The notes beneath the pieces are model-generated. The model made no database searches and was not told where the DNA came from. It saw only the letters and a list, made by a program, of their open reading frames with translations. Shown here one piece after another: positions 1 to 8,898 of a DNA stretch of 64,000 bases (the stretch's first letter is position 1; the number at the start of each line of letters is the position of its first letter). The stretch covers positions 63,118 through 127,117 of the forward strand of contig NZ_RQVR01000001.1 in assembly GCF_003865365.1 (NCBI RefSeq), read 5' to 3'. The translations under genes and the position numbers were made by a program. Source of the stretch: Flavobacterium macacae (lineage in GTDB: Bacteria; Bacteroidota; Bacteroidia; Flavobacteriales; Flavobacteriaceae).

Positions 1-518
1 AGGAATTGGACCAAAACATCAAAAACAAATTGAATCCGAATGTGAATTATCGTTTTGATGAATTTAAAAATGCAACGCATTATTCCTTAGTTTTGCAAGC
101 CGTTCCAAATGCTTTGTACCAAATTTTCACCGCTTACCAACCTATTTCTTCTTCTGAATTTCAAGATAAAATTGCAAAACTGCCAAGCGGTTATGTTGAT
201 TATTTAGCTAATAAATATACCATTATAGAAAAATCCCTAGGCATAAAAATGCCAATAAGAGTAAATGATTTCAAAGCAATTGAAGCGGCAATATTAAAAA
301 ACAAGGCCTATGCTGAATTTGAAAAATTAGCGGATTTAGCGAAAAAAAGTTATCCAAAAGCGATGCTTGCAGATTATGAATTAGGAATGATGTACGAGCA
401 CACGGGCGATTTTAAAAAAGCATTTAAATCCTACCAAAATGCCTATACAAAAAATGAAATCGGAGATTTAACCAAAGATATGATGCTTGAAAAAGCAGAC
501 GAAATGAAGACGAAATAA
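1..518 (+). CDS. Alpha/beta-hydrolase esterase, C-terminal part (5' end outside window)
   Basis: The reading frame is open to the left edge, so only the last ~171 residues are present. A short ATHYSL motif near the start fits the catalytic-histidine region of predicted esterases of the COG2819 type, which in Bacteroidota often carry a C-terminal helical TPR-like extension. The segment at about residues 110-150 (YELGMMYEHTGDFKKAFKSYQ) looks like such a TPR unit. The nucleophile Ser and the Asp would lie upstream of the window. The stop is 4 bp before radA, so the two may be cotranscribed. Family assignment is moderate because the diagnostic N-terminal half is missing. Confidence 0.6.
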   Translation, partial: ELDQNIKNKLNPNVNYRFDEFKNATHYSLVLQAVPNALYQIFTAYQPISSSEFQDKIAKLPSGYVDYLANKYTIIEKSLGIKMPIRVNDFKAIEAAILKNKAYAEFEKLADLAKKSYPKAMLADYELGMMYEHTGDFKKAFKSYQNAYTKNEIGDLTKDMMLEKADEMKTK

Positions 519-522
519 GTAT

Positions 523-1887
523 ATGTCGAAAGTAAAAACAACTTTTTTCTGCCAAAATTGTGGCGCACAATATTCAAAATGGCAAGGCCAATGCAATTCG
601 TGCAAAGAATGGAACACGATTGCCGAAGAAATAATCCAAAAAGAAGACAAAAAAGACTGGAAAACAGCCAGTTCACCTGATTCAAAAAGAGTCACCAAAC
701 CCTTAAAAATCCACGAGATTGACAGCACCGAAGAAATTCGCATGGACACACGCGATGGCGAACTAAATCGTGTCTTGGGTGGCGGCATCGTGCCTGGCTC
801 CTTAATACTTTTAGGCGGAGAACCAGGTATTGGAAAAAGTACGCTTTTACTCCAAATCTCATTAAAATTACCATACCGCACCTTATATGTTTCGGGCGAA
901 GAAAGCCAAAAACAGATAAAAATGCGTGCCGAAAGAATCAATCCGTTAAGTGACAATTGCTATATTTTGACGGAAACTAAAACGCAAAATATCTTTAAGC
1001 AGATTGAGGCGATTGAACCCGAAATCGTGATTATCGATTCGATCCAAACGCTTCATACCGATTATATTGAATCTACTGCCGGAAGCATTTCGCAAATCAG
1101 GGAAACAACGGCCGAACTGATAAAATTTGCCAAAGAAACCAATATTCCGGTGATTTTAATCGGACATATTACCAAAGACGGAAACATCGCCGGACCAAAG
1201 ATTTTAGAACATATGGTGGATACCGTTTTGCAGTTTGAAGGCGATAGAAATCACATTTACAGAATTCTTCGTTCGTTGAAAAACCGTTTTGGTTCTACCG
1301 CAGAATTAGGAATTTATGAAATGCAAGGAACGGGTTTGAGAGAAGTTTCAAATCCATCAGAAATATTGATTTCTCACAAAGAAGAAGAACTTTCAGGAAC
1401 CGCAATCGCCACCACGATGGAAGGAATGCGCCCGATTATGATTGAAATTCAAGCTTTGGTGTCCACCGCAGTTTATGGAACGCCACAGCGAAGCACGACT
1501 GGTTACAACGCAAAAAGACTGAATATGATTTTGGCTGTTTTGGAGAAAAGAGCCGGATTCAGACTGGGTGCCAAAGATGTTTTCCTGAACATTACCGGAG
1601 GAATTTCTGTGGATGATCCCGCAATTGACTTGGCAGTCGTAGCGTCGATTCTTTCATCCAACGAAGACATTGCAGTAGGAAAAGATTTTTGTTTTGCCGG
1701 TGAAGTTGGGCTTTCTGGAGAAATTCGGCCTGTAAATCGTGTGGACCAAAGAATTCAGGAAGCAGAAAAATTAGGTTTTTCAACCATTTTTGTTTCGAAA
1801 TACAATAAAATTACGTTGAAAAATACGTTTATAAAAATACGCCTGGTTTCTAAAATTGAAGATGTCGCTGCAGAATTATTTGGATAA
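523..1887 (+). CDS. radA: DNA repair protein RadA
   Basis: RadA is a RecA-like ATPase that drives branch migration during homologous recombination and repair. The 454-residue length is normal for the family. The N-terminal C4 zinc finger uses Cys10, Cys13, Cys24 and Cys27. The Walker A loop GGEPGIGKST lies at about residues 98-107, the RadA-specific KNRFG motif at about residues 252-256, and a Lon-protease-like C-terminal domain follows. The ATG start sits 4 bp after the upstream esterase stop, and placing the zinc finger at residue 10 supports it. An inverted repeat follows the stop. No oddities seen. Confidence 0.97.
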   Translation: MSKVKTTFFCQNCGAQYSKWQGQCNSCKEWNTIAEEIIQKEDKKDWKTASSPDSKRVTKPLKIHEIDSTEEIRMDTRDGELNRVLGGGIVPGSLILLGGEPGIGKSTLLLQISLKLPYRTLYVSGEESQKQIKMRAERINPLSDNCYILTETKTQNIFKQIEAIEPEIVIIDSIQTLHTDYIESTAGSISQIRETTAELIKFAKETNIPVILIGHITKDGNIAGPKILEHMVDTVLQFEGDRNHIYRILRSLKNRFGSTAELGIYEMQGTGLREVSNPSEILISHKEEELSGTAIATTMEGMRPIMIEIQALVSTAVYGTPQRSTTGYNAKRLNMILAVLEKRAGFRLGAKDVFLNITGGISVDDPAIDLAVVASILSSNEDIAVGKDFCFAGEVGLSGEIRPVNRVDQRIQEAEKLGFSTIFVSKYNKITLKNTFIKIRLVSKIEDVAAELFG

Positions 1888-1899
1888 AATTTATAGTAT

Positions 1900-1939
1900 T
1901 TGGCTTTAGCTGCAATTGCCATATTGCCGCTAAAGCCAA
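1900..1939. terminator. Inverted repeat after radA, possible terminator
   Basis: Two perfect 11-bp arms (TTGGCTTTAGC and its complement) flank an 18-nt loop just after the radA stop. There is no long T tract after the second arm, so Rho-independent termination is only probable. A TATCTTTA box at 1983-1990 may be the -7 element for the next gene. Confidence 0.45.
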
Positions 1940-2008
1940 TTCAATTTCGCATCAAATTTTTACTTCAAACACCTTTTTTGTATATCTTTAACTACAAAAA
2001 TTCTGTTT

Positions 2009-4267
2009 ATGCCTGACCAAGACAAAATAAATCTGCTTCATCAAAAACTCGATTTCCTTATCAAAAGGCAAGACAGTTTTCAGAAAGAAATTGCTGAAAT
2101 TCGCAATGAAATTCGATTATTTCAGAACGATGAATCCTCGATTTCAAAAACGCCAGAAACCATTTCTTTTAATCCAGAAAAACCTGCTGAAGTCAAACCT
2201 GTTTTGCAAAGAGAAACCGTTGTTTTTTCAAAACCCATAAGCCCGAAATCAGAACCAAGAATTCAAAAACCATCCAATTGGGAGAAATTTATTGGTGAAA
2301 ACTTAATCAATAAAATCGGAGTTTTAATTCTGATAATTGGTGTCGGAATTGGAGCAAAATATGCCATCGACAACGAATTGATAAGTCCTTTGACCCGAAT
2401 TATTTTAGGCTATTTCGTCGGTTTAGGATTACTGGCTTTTGCTTTAAAACTGAAGCCTAAATTTGAAAGTTTCAGCGCCGTTTTATTGAGCGGTTCAATG
2501 GCAATTATGTATTTCATTACCTTTCTCGCCTACAGTTTATACGGCTTGATGCCACAAACCTTGACGTTCGGCATCATGGTAATTCTCACGATTTTCACCG
2601 TTTTTGCCTCCTTAAAATACAATCAGCAAGTCATTTCCATTATAGGTTTGGTCGGTGCTTACGCCGTTCCGTTTTTATTGAGCGACGGTTCTGGAAAAGT
2701 GCTGGTTTTGTTTTGCTACATGTCGATAATCAACATCGGAATTTTGATTATTGCTTTCAAAAAATACTGGCGCTTATTAAACGTAATTTCCTTTGTGGCG
2801 ACTTGGCTCATATTCTGTTCTTGGTATTTTACAAGCTTTGTTCCCGATGCACATTTTAAAATTGCATTAATCTTTTTATTCGTTTTCTTCACGCTATTTT
2901 ACACCGCATTTTTAGCTTTTAAATTAATTAAAAAAGAAAATTACGAAGCAAAAGACATCTTTTCAGTGCTTTCAAATTCGTTTGTTTTCTATGGCTTGGG
3001 AATCGCAATTTTAAACGAACATCCAGTCGCTTCGCATTATTTTGGGTTATTTACTTTGCTGAATGCCATCATCCATTTTATTGTAAGCGCGATTATTTAC
3101 AAGAAAAAACTCGCTGACAAAAGCTTATTTTATTTGATTATAGGATTGGTTTTGACATTCATCACGTTGGCAATCCCAGTGCAATTAAACGGAAAATGGG
3201 TCACTTTGGCTTGGGCTTTCCAAGGAATGTTACTCTATTATTTGGGACGAAGCAAGAACGTTTTATTGTATGAAAAACTTTCTTATGTCGTGCTATTTTT
3301 GGCTCTAGCAAGCTTGCTCGAAGATTGGTCTCATTATAACAATGAAACGCCAATTTTAAACGCTCAATTCCTGAATTCGATTTTATTTTTGGTCGCTTTT
3401 GGAATTACTATTTATTTCCAAAGAAAATTAAAACGCGAAGGAATTGCTCCCAAAAATACGTTGGTAAATTTTATGAATCACTTCATTCCGGCAGTTTTTG
3501 TTTTGGTTTTATACAATGCAATTCGAATGGAAATTACCAATTATTGGGATTTAAAAATCTTTAAACACAAAGCCTATTTCTCTGAATATTATAATTATAG
3601 AGATATTTGGGTTTTAAATTTCACGCTTTTATATCTTTCTATTTTGTTTTTTTCCGTAGAAAAGAAAGTAAAAAACAAGTTTTTAGAAATCAGCATTTTA
3701 TCACTTTCGGGTGTTGCTATTTTAGTCTTTTTAACTTCGGGATTATATACGCAAAGCGATTTAATTTACAGTTTTTACAATCTAGATGCAAATTCAATTT
3801 TTAGCACCGGAATTTTTGCCGTTGCAATTCACTATATTTCGTTGGCTTTCTTGGCGGTTTTGATTCGTAGAATTTATATTTATTTCCAAAATAATTTAGA
3901 CAAAAACCGACATCTTTTTGAAATCGCCTTCGCCATTTTAATAATATGGATTATAAGTGCCGAAATGCTGATTTGGATTCACGCCAACAATTCTTGGACA
4001 AATAGCAAACTTGGATTAAGCATTTTATGGGGCGTTTTATCATTGCTTTTAATAAGTTATGGCATCTGGAAAAACAGGAAACATTTGCGTTTGCTGGCGA
4101 TAATTTTATTCGCAATCACGCTTATAAAACTGTTTCTTTATGACATTGCAACGATGAATACAATCAGAAAAACTATTGTTTTTGTATTACTCGGAATCTT
4201 GCTTTTGATCATATCCTTTATGTACAACAAATACAAACACATGCTTCTTGATGACGATAAAAAATAA
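2009..4267 (+). CDS. DUF2339 family polytopic membrane protein
   Basis: The 752-residue protein has a short N-terminal coiled coil (about residues 5-35), a proline-rich linker, and then some twenty hydrophobic segments to the C-terminus. This is the architecture of DUF2339 inner-membrane proteins, whose function is unknown. The conserved stretch NWEKFIGENLINKIGVLILI just before the first membrane segment is typical of the family. Its end overlaps the next gene, a DUF3999 protein; the two families commonly occur as neighbours, which suggests they work together in the envelope. A possible Bacteroidota -7 box lies 19 bp before the ATG. Confidence 0.85.
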   Translation: MPDQDKINLLHQKLDFLIKRQDSFQKEIAEIRNEIRLFQNDESSISKTPETISFNPEKPAEVKPVLQRETVVFSKPISPKSEPRIQKPSNWEKFIGENLINKIGVLILIIGVGIGAKYAIDNELISPLTRIILGYFVGLGLLAFALKLKPKFESFSAVLLSGSMAIMYFITFLAYSLYGLMPQTLTFGIMVILTIFTVFASLKYNQQVISIIGLVGAYAVPFLLSDGSGKVLVLFCYMSIINIGILIIAFKKYWRLLNVISFVATWLIFCSWYFTSFVPDAHFKIALIFLFVFFTLFYTAFLAFKLIKKENYEAKDIFSVLSNSFVFYGLGIAILNEHPVASHYFGLFTLLNAIIHFIVSAIIYKKKLADKSLFYLIIGLVLTFITLAIPVQLNGKWVTLAWAFQGMLLYYLGRSKNVLLYEKLSYVVLFLALASLLEDWSHYNNETPILNAQFLNSILFLVAFGITIYFQRKLKREGIAPKNTLVNFMNHFIPAVFVLVLYNAIRMEITNYWDLKIFKHKAYFSEYYNYRDIWVLNFTLLYLSILFFSVEKKVKNKFLEISILSLSGVAILVFLTSGLYTQSDLIYSFYNLDANSIFSTGIFAVAIHYISLAFLAVLIRRIYIYFQNNLDKNRHLFEIAFAILIIWIISAEMLIWIHANNSWTNSKLGLSILWGVLSLLLISYGIWKNRKHLRLLAIILFAITLIKLFLYDIATMNTIRKTIVFVLLGILLLIISFMYNKYKHMLLDDDKK

Positions 4268-5471
4268 AATATTCAGAGTATTTTTGCTTCTTTTAAGCTT
4301 TTCTTCTTTTGCGCAAACAGAAGATTTTAAGTTCAAAAGAAAAATAGAAAATACCACAGAAACGTGGCATAAAATTATTTTGCCCGAAAGTGATTTCTCC
4401 AAATTAAAAAGTGATTTTTCAGACATTAGAATTTTTGAAAGTAAATCAAAAACCGAAGCGCCTTATATTCTAAAATGTTCTGCAGGCAGGATTTCTCAAG
4501 TTGAAATTCCGTTTCAAATGATTAATGTTTCGAATAAAAACTCGGAGTATTTTTACACTTTTGAACTTTCAGAAAACAAACAAATCAACCAAATAAAATT
4601 AGATTTTGAACAGCACAATTTTGATTGGAAAATTGATTTAGAAGCCAGCAATAATCAATCAGAATGGTTTTCAATTCTAAAAAATTACCGAATACTTGCG
4701 ATCAAAAATAACCAAACCGATTATCAGTTTACACAAGTTGATTTCCCGGATTCAAAGTATAAATTCTATCGTTTAAAAATCAAGGCAAATGAACAGCCAA
4801 AACTATCTGGAGCAAAGATTTGGCAACAAAAAAACAATGCCGAAAATCTAAAAATTTCTGCGATAAAAAGCATCAAAAAAGCAATTGATTCAAAGCAAAA
4901 ACTTTCGATAATTGACATTGAGTTGGTGAATAAAATTCCGGTTTCTCAATTGAATATTGAAGTAACAAGTTCGTTTGATTATTACCGGCCACTAAAAATT
5001 GAAGCTTTAAAAGATAGTGTCCAAACCGAAAAAGGCTGGCATTTTAATTATGAAATTGTATCGCAAGAAACCTTGAGTTCCTTAGATAAAAATAGTTTTT
5101 CTCTTGGGAATTCATTGGCTAAAAAACTAAGAATCACGATAGAAAACGAAAACAACCAGCCTTTAGAAATTAACAGTGTAACTGTCAAAAACCCGATTTA
5201 TTATTTACTCGCAAGATTTACTAAAAAAGGCAATTACGATTTATTTTATGGAAATAATAAAGCTTCTAAACTGAGTTATGATATTGAAAATTTTCAAGAA
5301 AACATTCCTAAAAACATTACTGAAGTTACACTTTCAAAAGAAGAAATCAATCCTGATTTTAAGAATGTTACCCAATCGCCATTGTTTGAAAATAAAATTT
5401 GGCTTTGGGCGTTAATGGGAATAATAATTATTGTTATAGGTTATTTTTCGCTAAAAATGTTGCGGGAATAG
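4251..5471 (+). CDS. DUF3999 family exported protein
   Basis: The N-terminus MTIKNKIFRVFLLLLSFSSF ending in AQ is a signal peptide, and one C-terminal membrane segment (about residues 383-401) would anchor the protein with a large periplasmic domain. DUF3999 proteins are uncharacterised partners of DUF2339 proteins. The gene overlaps the DUF2339 stop by 17 bp from this ATG; a TTG one codon earlier could also serve. The overlap implies translational coupling. The body is rich in beta-strand-like, lysine-rich sequence with no catalytic motif recognised. The function is unknown; the pairing itself is the main information. Confidence 0.8.
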   Translation: MTIKNKIFRVFLLLLSFSSFAQTEDFKFKRKIENTTETWHKIILPESDFSKLKSDFSDIRIFESKSKTEAPYILKCSAGRISQVEIPFQMINVSNKNSEYFYTFELSENKQINQIKLDFEQHNFDWKIDLEASNNQSEWFSILKNYRILAIKNNQTDYQFTQVDFPDSKYKFYRLKIKANEQPKLSGAKIWQQKNNAENLKISAIKSIKKAIDSKQKLSIIDIELVNKIPVSQLNIEVTSSFDYYRPLKIEALKDSVQTEKGWHFNYEIVSQETLSSLDKNSFSLGNSLAKKLRITIENENNQPLEINSVTVKNPIYYLLARFTKKGNYDLFYGNNKASKLSYDIENFQENIPKNITEVTLSKEEINPDFKNVTQSPLFENKIWLWALMGIIIIVIGYFSLKMLRE

Positions 5472-5547
5472 TCTGTTAATTCGAGATTAACAACAGCAGT
5501 TTTTGCATTATTCCTTTATATTTGTGTTTTAAACTTGAAAATTCTGA

Positions 5548-7518
5548 ATGAAAACTAAAAAACAGAAAGTGGTGCTTGCCATTACAATTATTGCAACACT
5601 GCTTGTGCTTGCCATTGGCTTGTTTTTTATTTTCAGAAATTCCTTGTTACAAAAAGCGATTACCAAAGTTTCTGCGAAAATGGAGACCGAATATGATAGC
5701 AAATTCTCAATAAAATCAGCTTCTTTCGAAGGTTTTTCCGGAATTGCTTTAGAGAATATTCTGATTGTTCCAAAGAATGCGGACACGCTTTTAAAAGTGC
5801 AAAGCGTCAAAACCAATGTGAGTTTCTGGAAACTTTTGACTGGCGATGTGCAACTTGGAACCTTGTATGTCAAAAACGGTTTTGTACAATTGGTAAAAAA
5901 CGAAAAAGGCCGAAACTTTGATGCCTTCCTTAAAAAAGATACGCTTCAAGACACCACGAATGTGGATGTCAATTATGCCCAAAAAGCCTACAGGATGCTG
6001 AATCAAGCACTGAATCTGGTTCCAACCGATATGGATCTAGAAAATGTTTCGCTTAAAATGGACGATATGGGTCGCAAGGTGAAATTAGACTTGAAGAAAT
6101 TGCGCCTTGTTGACAAAGAATTAGAAACTTCGATTGGCGTAACCGCTGATAATTTCAAGCAAACTTGGAAAATCAAAGGTTTTGCGGATCCAAGAAATAA
6201 AAAAACTGACCTTCGCTTTTTTAATGCCGATACTGGAAAAATCCAAATCCCGTATATAGACGAACGTTATAATTTAAAAGCAGGTTTCGATTCTATTCGA
6301 TTAAATATTAAAAATATAGAAATGGACGGAAATGAATTGCACATTGACGGCACTTCGTCTTTGGCAAATTTCACGGTAAATCATCCCAAGATTTCTACGA
6401 AAGATGTGGTCATCAAAAAAGCCAACTTTGATTATAATTTTGTTTTTGGCGAAGATTTTATCGCCATTGACAGCAGTTCGACAGTGACTTTGAACAAGAT
6501 GAAATTTTCTCCGTATGTTTTCTACCAAAAAACAAAAGAAGATAAAAACCAGATTTACGCCTTGAAAGTAAAAATCCCAAAAATGAAGGCGCAAGACTTT
6601 ATTGTTTCGCTTCCGGAAGGACTTTTTACCAACTTTGAAGGAATGGAAGCCGAAGGAAATTTCAGCTATAATTTAGAATTTTTATACAATAAAAACAAAC
6701 CGCGCGAATTGGTTTTTGATAGCAATTTCAAGAAAGAAAACCTGAAAATTATCAAATACGGCGAAGCAAATCTGAATAAATTAAACAGCAGTTTTACCTA
6801 TCGCGCCATCATCAACGGTATTCGCCAAAGAGCCGTGGAAGTGAGTCCGTCGAATTCAAATTTCACTCCATTGGGCGAAATTTCTCCTTATTTGAGAAAA
6901 GCGGTTTTGACTTCTGAAGATCCGTCGTTTTTCTCGCACCGCGGTTTTATCAATGAAGCTTTTAAACAATCGATCATCAAAAACATCAAGACCAAACGTT
7001 TCTCTCGTGGCGCGAGTACGATCAGCATGCAGTTGATTAAAAATGTTTTCTTGACGCGAGAAAAAACGCTTTCGCGCAAATTAGAAGAAATTTTACTGGT
7101 TTATATTCTTGAAAATAACCGAATTTCGAGCAAAGAAAGAATGCTGGAAGTCTATTTCAATATTATCGAATGGGGACCAAATGTCTATGGAATCGGCGAA
7201 GCTTCGCTATTTTATTTTGGAAAACATCCTTCGCATTTGACTTTAAATGAATCGTTGTTTTTGGCTAGCATTGTCCCTAGACCCAGAAGTTTTGCGTGGC
7301 AGTTTGACGGCCAGGCGCGACTGAAAGATACTTATATAAAGCGCAACCACTACATCGCCGACTTGATGTTGCGTCGCGGATTGTTGGAAGCGCAAGACAC
7401 TTTACAAAAACAATTTCCGGTTGAAATCATCGGTCCGGCAAGGTCTTTTATCAAATTACAGCCTTTAGATTCGTTGGTTTTAGACAAAATCGAAATTGAC
7501 GAAGAATTTGATTTTTAA
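5548..7518 (+). CDS. AsmA-like protein fused to a GT51 peptidoglycan transglycosylase domain
   Basis: A single N-terminal membrane helix (about residues 8-30) is followed by some 400 residues that read like an AsmA/DUF748-type periplasmic beta domain. A glycosyltransferase-51 domain follows at about residues 445-600. The GT51 motifs are intact: EDPSFFSHRG (~456), RGASTISMQL (~487), the RKLEE region (~509) and EVYFNIIEWG (~533). GT51 enzymes polymerise lipid II into glycan strands. No transpeptidase domain follows, so this would be a monofunctional transglycosylase with an unusual N-terminal extension. A TATATTTG -7 box lies at 5517-5524. Substrate and activity are inferred from motifs only. 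Confidence 0.82.
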   Translation: MKTKKQKVVLAITIIATLLVLAIGLFFIFRNSLLQKAITKVSAKMETEYDSKFSIKSASFEGFSGIALENILIVPKNADTLLKVQSVKTNVSFWKLLTGDVQLGTLYVKNGFVQLVKNEKGRNFDAFLKKDTLQDTTNVDVNYAQKAYRMLNQALNLVPTDMDLENVSLKMDDMGRKVKLDLKKLRLVDKELETSIGVTADNFKQTWKIKGFADPRNKKTDLRFFNADTGKIQIPYIDERYNLKAGFDSIRLNIKNIEMDGNELHIDGTSSLANFTVNHPKISTKDVVIKKANFDYNFVFGEDFIAIDSSSTVTLNKMKFSPYVFYQKTKEDKNQIYALKVKIPKMKAQDFIVSLPEGLFTNFEGMEAEGNFSYNLEFLYNKNKPRELVFDSNFKKENLKIIKYGEANLNKLNSSFTYRAIINGIRQRAVEVSPSNSNFTPLGEISPYLRKAVLTSEDPSFFSHRGFINEAFKQSIIKNIKTKRFSRGASTISMQLIKNVFLTREKTLSRKLEEILLVYILENNRISSKERMLEVYFNIIEWGPNVYGIGEASLFYFGKHPSHLTLNESLFLASIVPRPRSFAWQFDGQARLKDTYIKRNHYIADLMLRRGLLEAQDTLQKQFPVEIIGPARSFIKLQPLDSLVLDKIEIDEEFDF

Positions 7519-7548
7519 TATTTATTTAAAAGCCTTAAGAAATTCTTC

Positions 7549-7638
7549 TTAATAAGTCGGCGAAATTTCAACATCTGATAAATCCATCATCGTGACATAA
7601 CCGCCCGTTCCTTTGTGGTAGGATTTTACAAATTGATA
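7549..7638 (-). pseudogene. Orphan C-terminal coding fragment
   Basis: Between two plus-strand genes the minus strand has a 29-codon open stretch with no start codon, a stop at each end, and a protein-like sequence (YHKGTGGYVTMMDLSDVEIS). It looks like the last codons of a gene whose body has been deleted. I could not identify the parent family. The rest of the 204-bp gap is AT-rich, with a possible -7 box TATCTTTA near 7698 for the next gene. Confidence 0.3.
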
Positions 7639-7722
7639 TTAATCATATTCGATTTGTGAAAAAAATATTAATTTTTCTTCCGTCTTTTTTAAAATAGTAT
7701 CTTTAGTTACCAAACTCAAACA

Positions 7723-8787
7723 ATGCAAGCGCTCAAAATACTACTTTACGTTTTTTCTTTTATCGCCATACTTTCGGTTTTACTTCCTTTTATCAAAAAG
7801 GATTTTTGGGCTTTCCGGGTTTTCGATTATCCGAGATTGCAGAAATTTACGATTATTGGAATCCTTTCTGTCTGCTGGTTTGCTTTTTTCCGCGAAAGCA
7901 AATTTTGGCTTGATTTGACCATTATGATATTTTTGTCTGTTGCTTTTTTCTACCTTTTATATTTGATTTTGCCGTTTACCTTTTTAGGAAAAAAGATGAT
8001 TGACCGGGTTTCCGGAAAAGGCCAGAAAAAAATAAATCTGCTGGTTGCTAATATTTATCAATACAATGACAAATACCAAAAATTGCTTGATTTGGTCAAA
8101 AAGCGAAATCCAGATGTAGTTTTTTTAGTAGAAACCGATAAAAAATGGTTGGAAGCCGTGCAAGAATTACGCGAAGACTATCCTCATTTTATTGAAATTC
8201 CGCTTGAGAATACCTACGGACTTTTGTTTTACAGCCGTTTGCCAATTAAAAACTACGAAATAAATTATCTGATTGATGAGGAAATTCCGTCGATAATTGC
8301 CGATCTCGAATTTTACAATCAAACCATTCGAGTTTTCGGGTTGCATCCAACTCCGCCTGTTCCGCAAGAAAACGAACACAGCACAGATCGTGACGCAGAA
8401 ATTCTTTTGATCGGCAAAATGGCAAAAGAACATGAAGGACCGTGTGTGGTCATTGGCGATTTGAATGATGTGGCTTGGAGTTACACCACAAAATTATTCT
8501 TGAAGACCAGCGAGCTTTTAGATCCGCGCCGTGGCCGAGGAATGTACAGCACTTTTCACGCGAAATATCCGTTGCTTCGCTGGCCTTTGGATCATTATTT
8601 TGTGAGCAGTCACTTTAGGTTAGTCGATATGAAAGTTGAAAAACATATTGATTCAGACCATTTTCCGATCAGCATTTGCCTTGTGCTTTCGCATAAAGAC
8701 GACGAAGATAAAATGCAAGCCGATCAAGAAGACAACGAATTAGTGGAAGAAAAAATTGAAGCGGGTTTAGAAGGAAATCCTTTATAA
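7723..8787 (+). CDS. Membrane-anchored endonuclease/exonuclease/phosphatase family protein
   Basis: Three N-terminal hydrophobic segments (about residues 5-22, 38-56 and 65-90) anchor a C-terminal EEP-fold domain starting near residue 100. Recognisable EEP motifs include NLLVANIYQYN, PDVVFLVETDK, GDLNDVAWS and the terminal SDHFPI, which supply the metal-binding Asn, Glu, Asp and His residues. Such membrane EEP proteins are usually annotated as endonuclease or phosphatase, but the substrate is unknown. The last ~35 residues are acidic (DDEDKMQADQEDNELVEEK) and probably disordered. It stands alone between a gene relic and a sugar dehydrogenase gene. Confidence 0.85.
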   Translation: MQALKILLYVFSFIAILSVLLPFIKKDFWAFRVFDYPRLQKFTIIGILSVCWFAFFRESKFWLDLTIMIFLSVAFFYLLYLILPFTFLGKKMIDRVSGKGQKKINLLVANIYQYNDKYQKLLDLVKKRNPDVVFLVETDKKWLEAVQELREDYPHFIEIPLENTYGLLFYSRLPIKNYEINYLIDEEIPSIIADLEFYNQTIRVFGLHPTPPVPQENEHSTDRDAEILLIGKMAKEHEGPCVVIGDLNDVAWSYTTKLFLKTSELLDPRRGRGMYSTFHAKYPLLRWPLDHYFVSSHFRLVDMKVEKHIDSDHFPISICLVLSHKDDEDKMQADQEDNELVEEKIEAGLEGNPL

Positions 8788-8898
8788 AATCACAAAAAAT
8801 TAATTATTTAAGAAATTTTTAAAACATATAAATATTTCATTATGAGTAGGTTTAAAAGTATTTAGTTAAATTTACTGAAACAACAAAACCAATCATTT

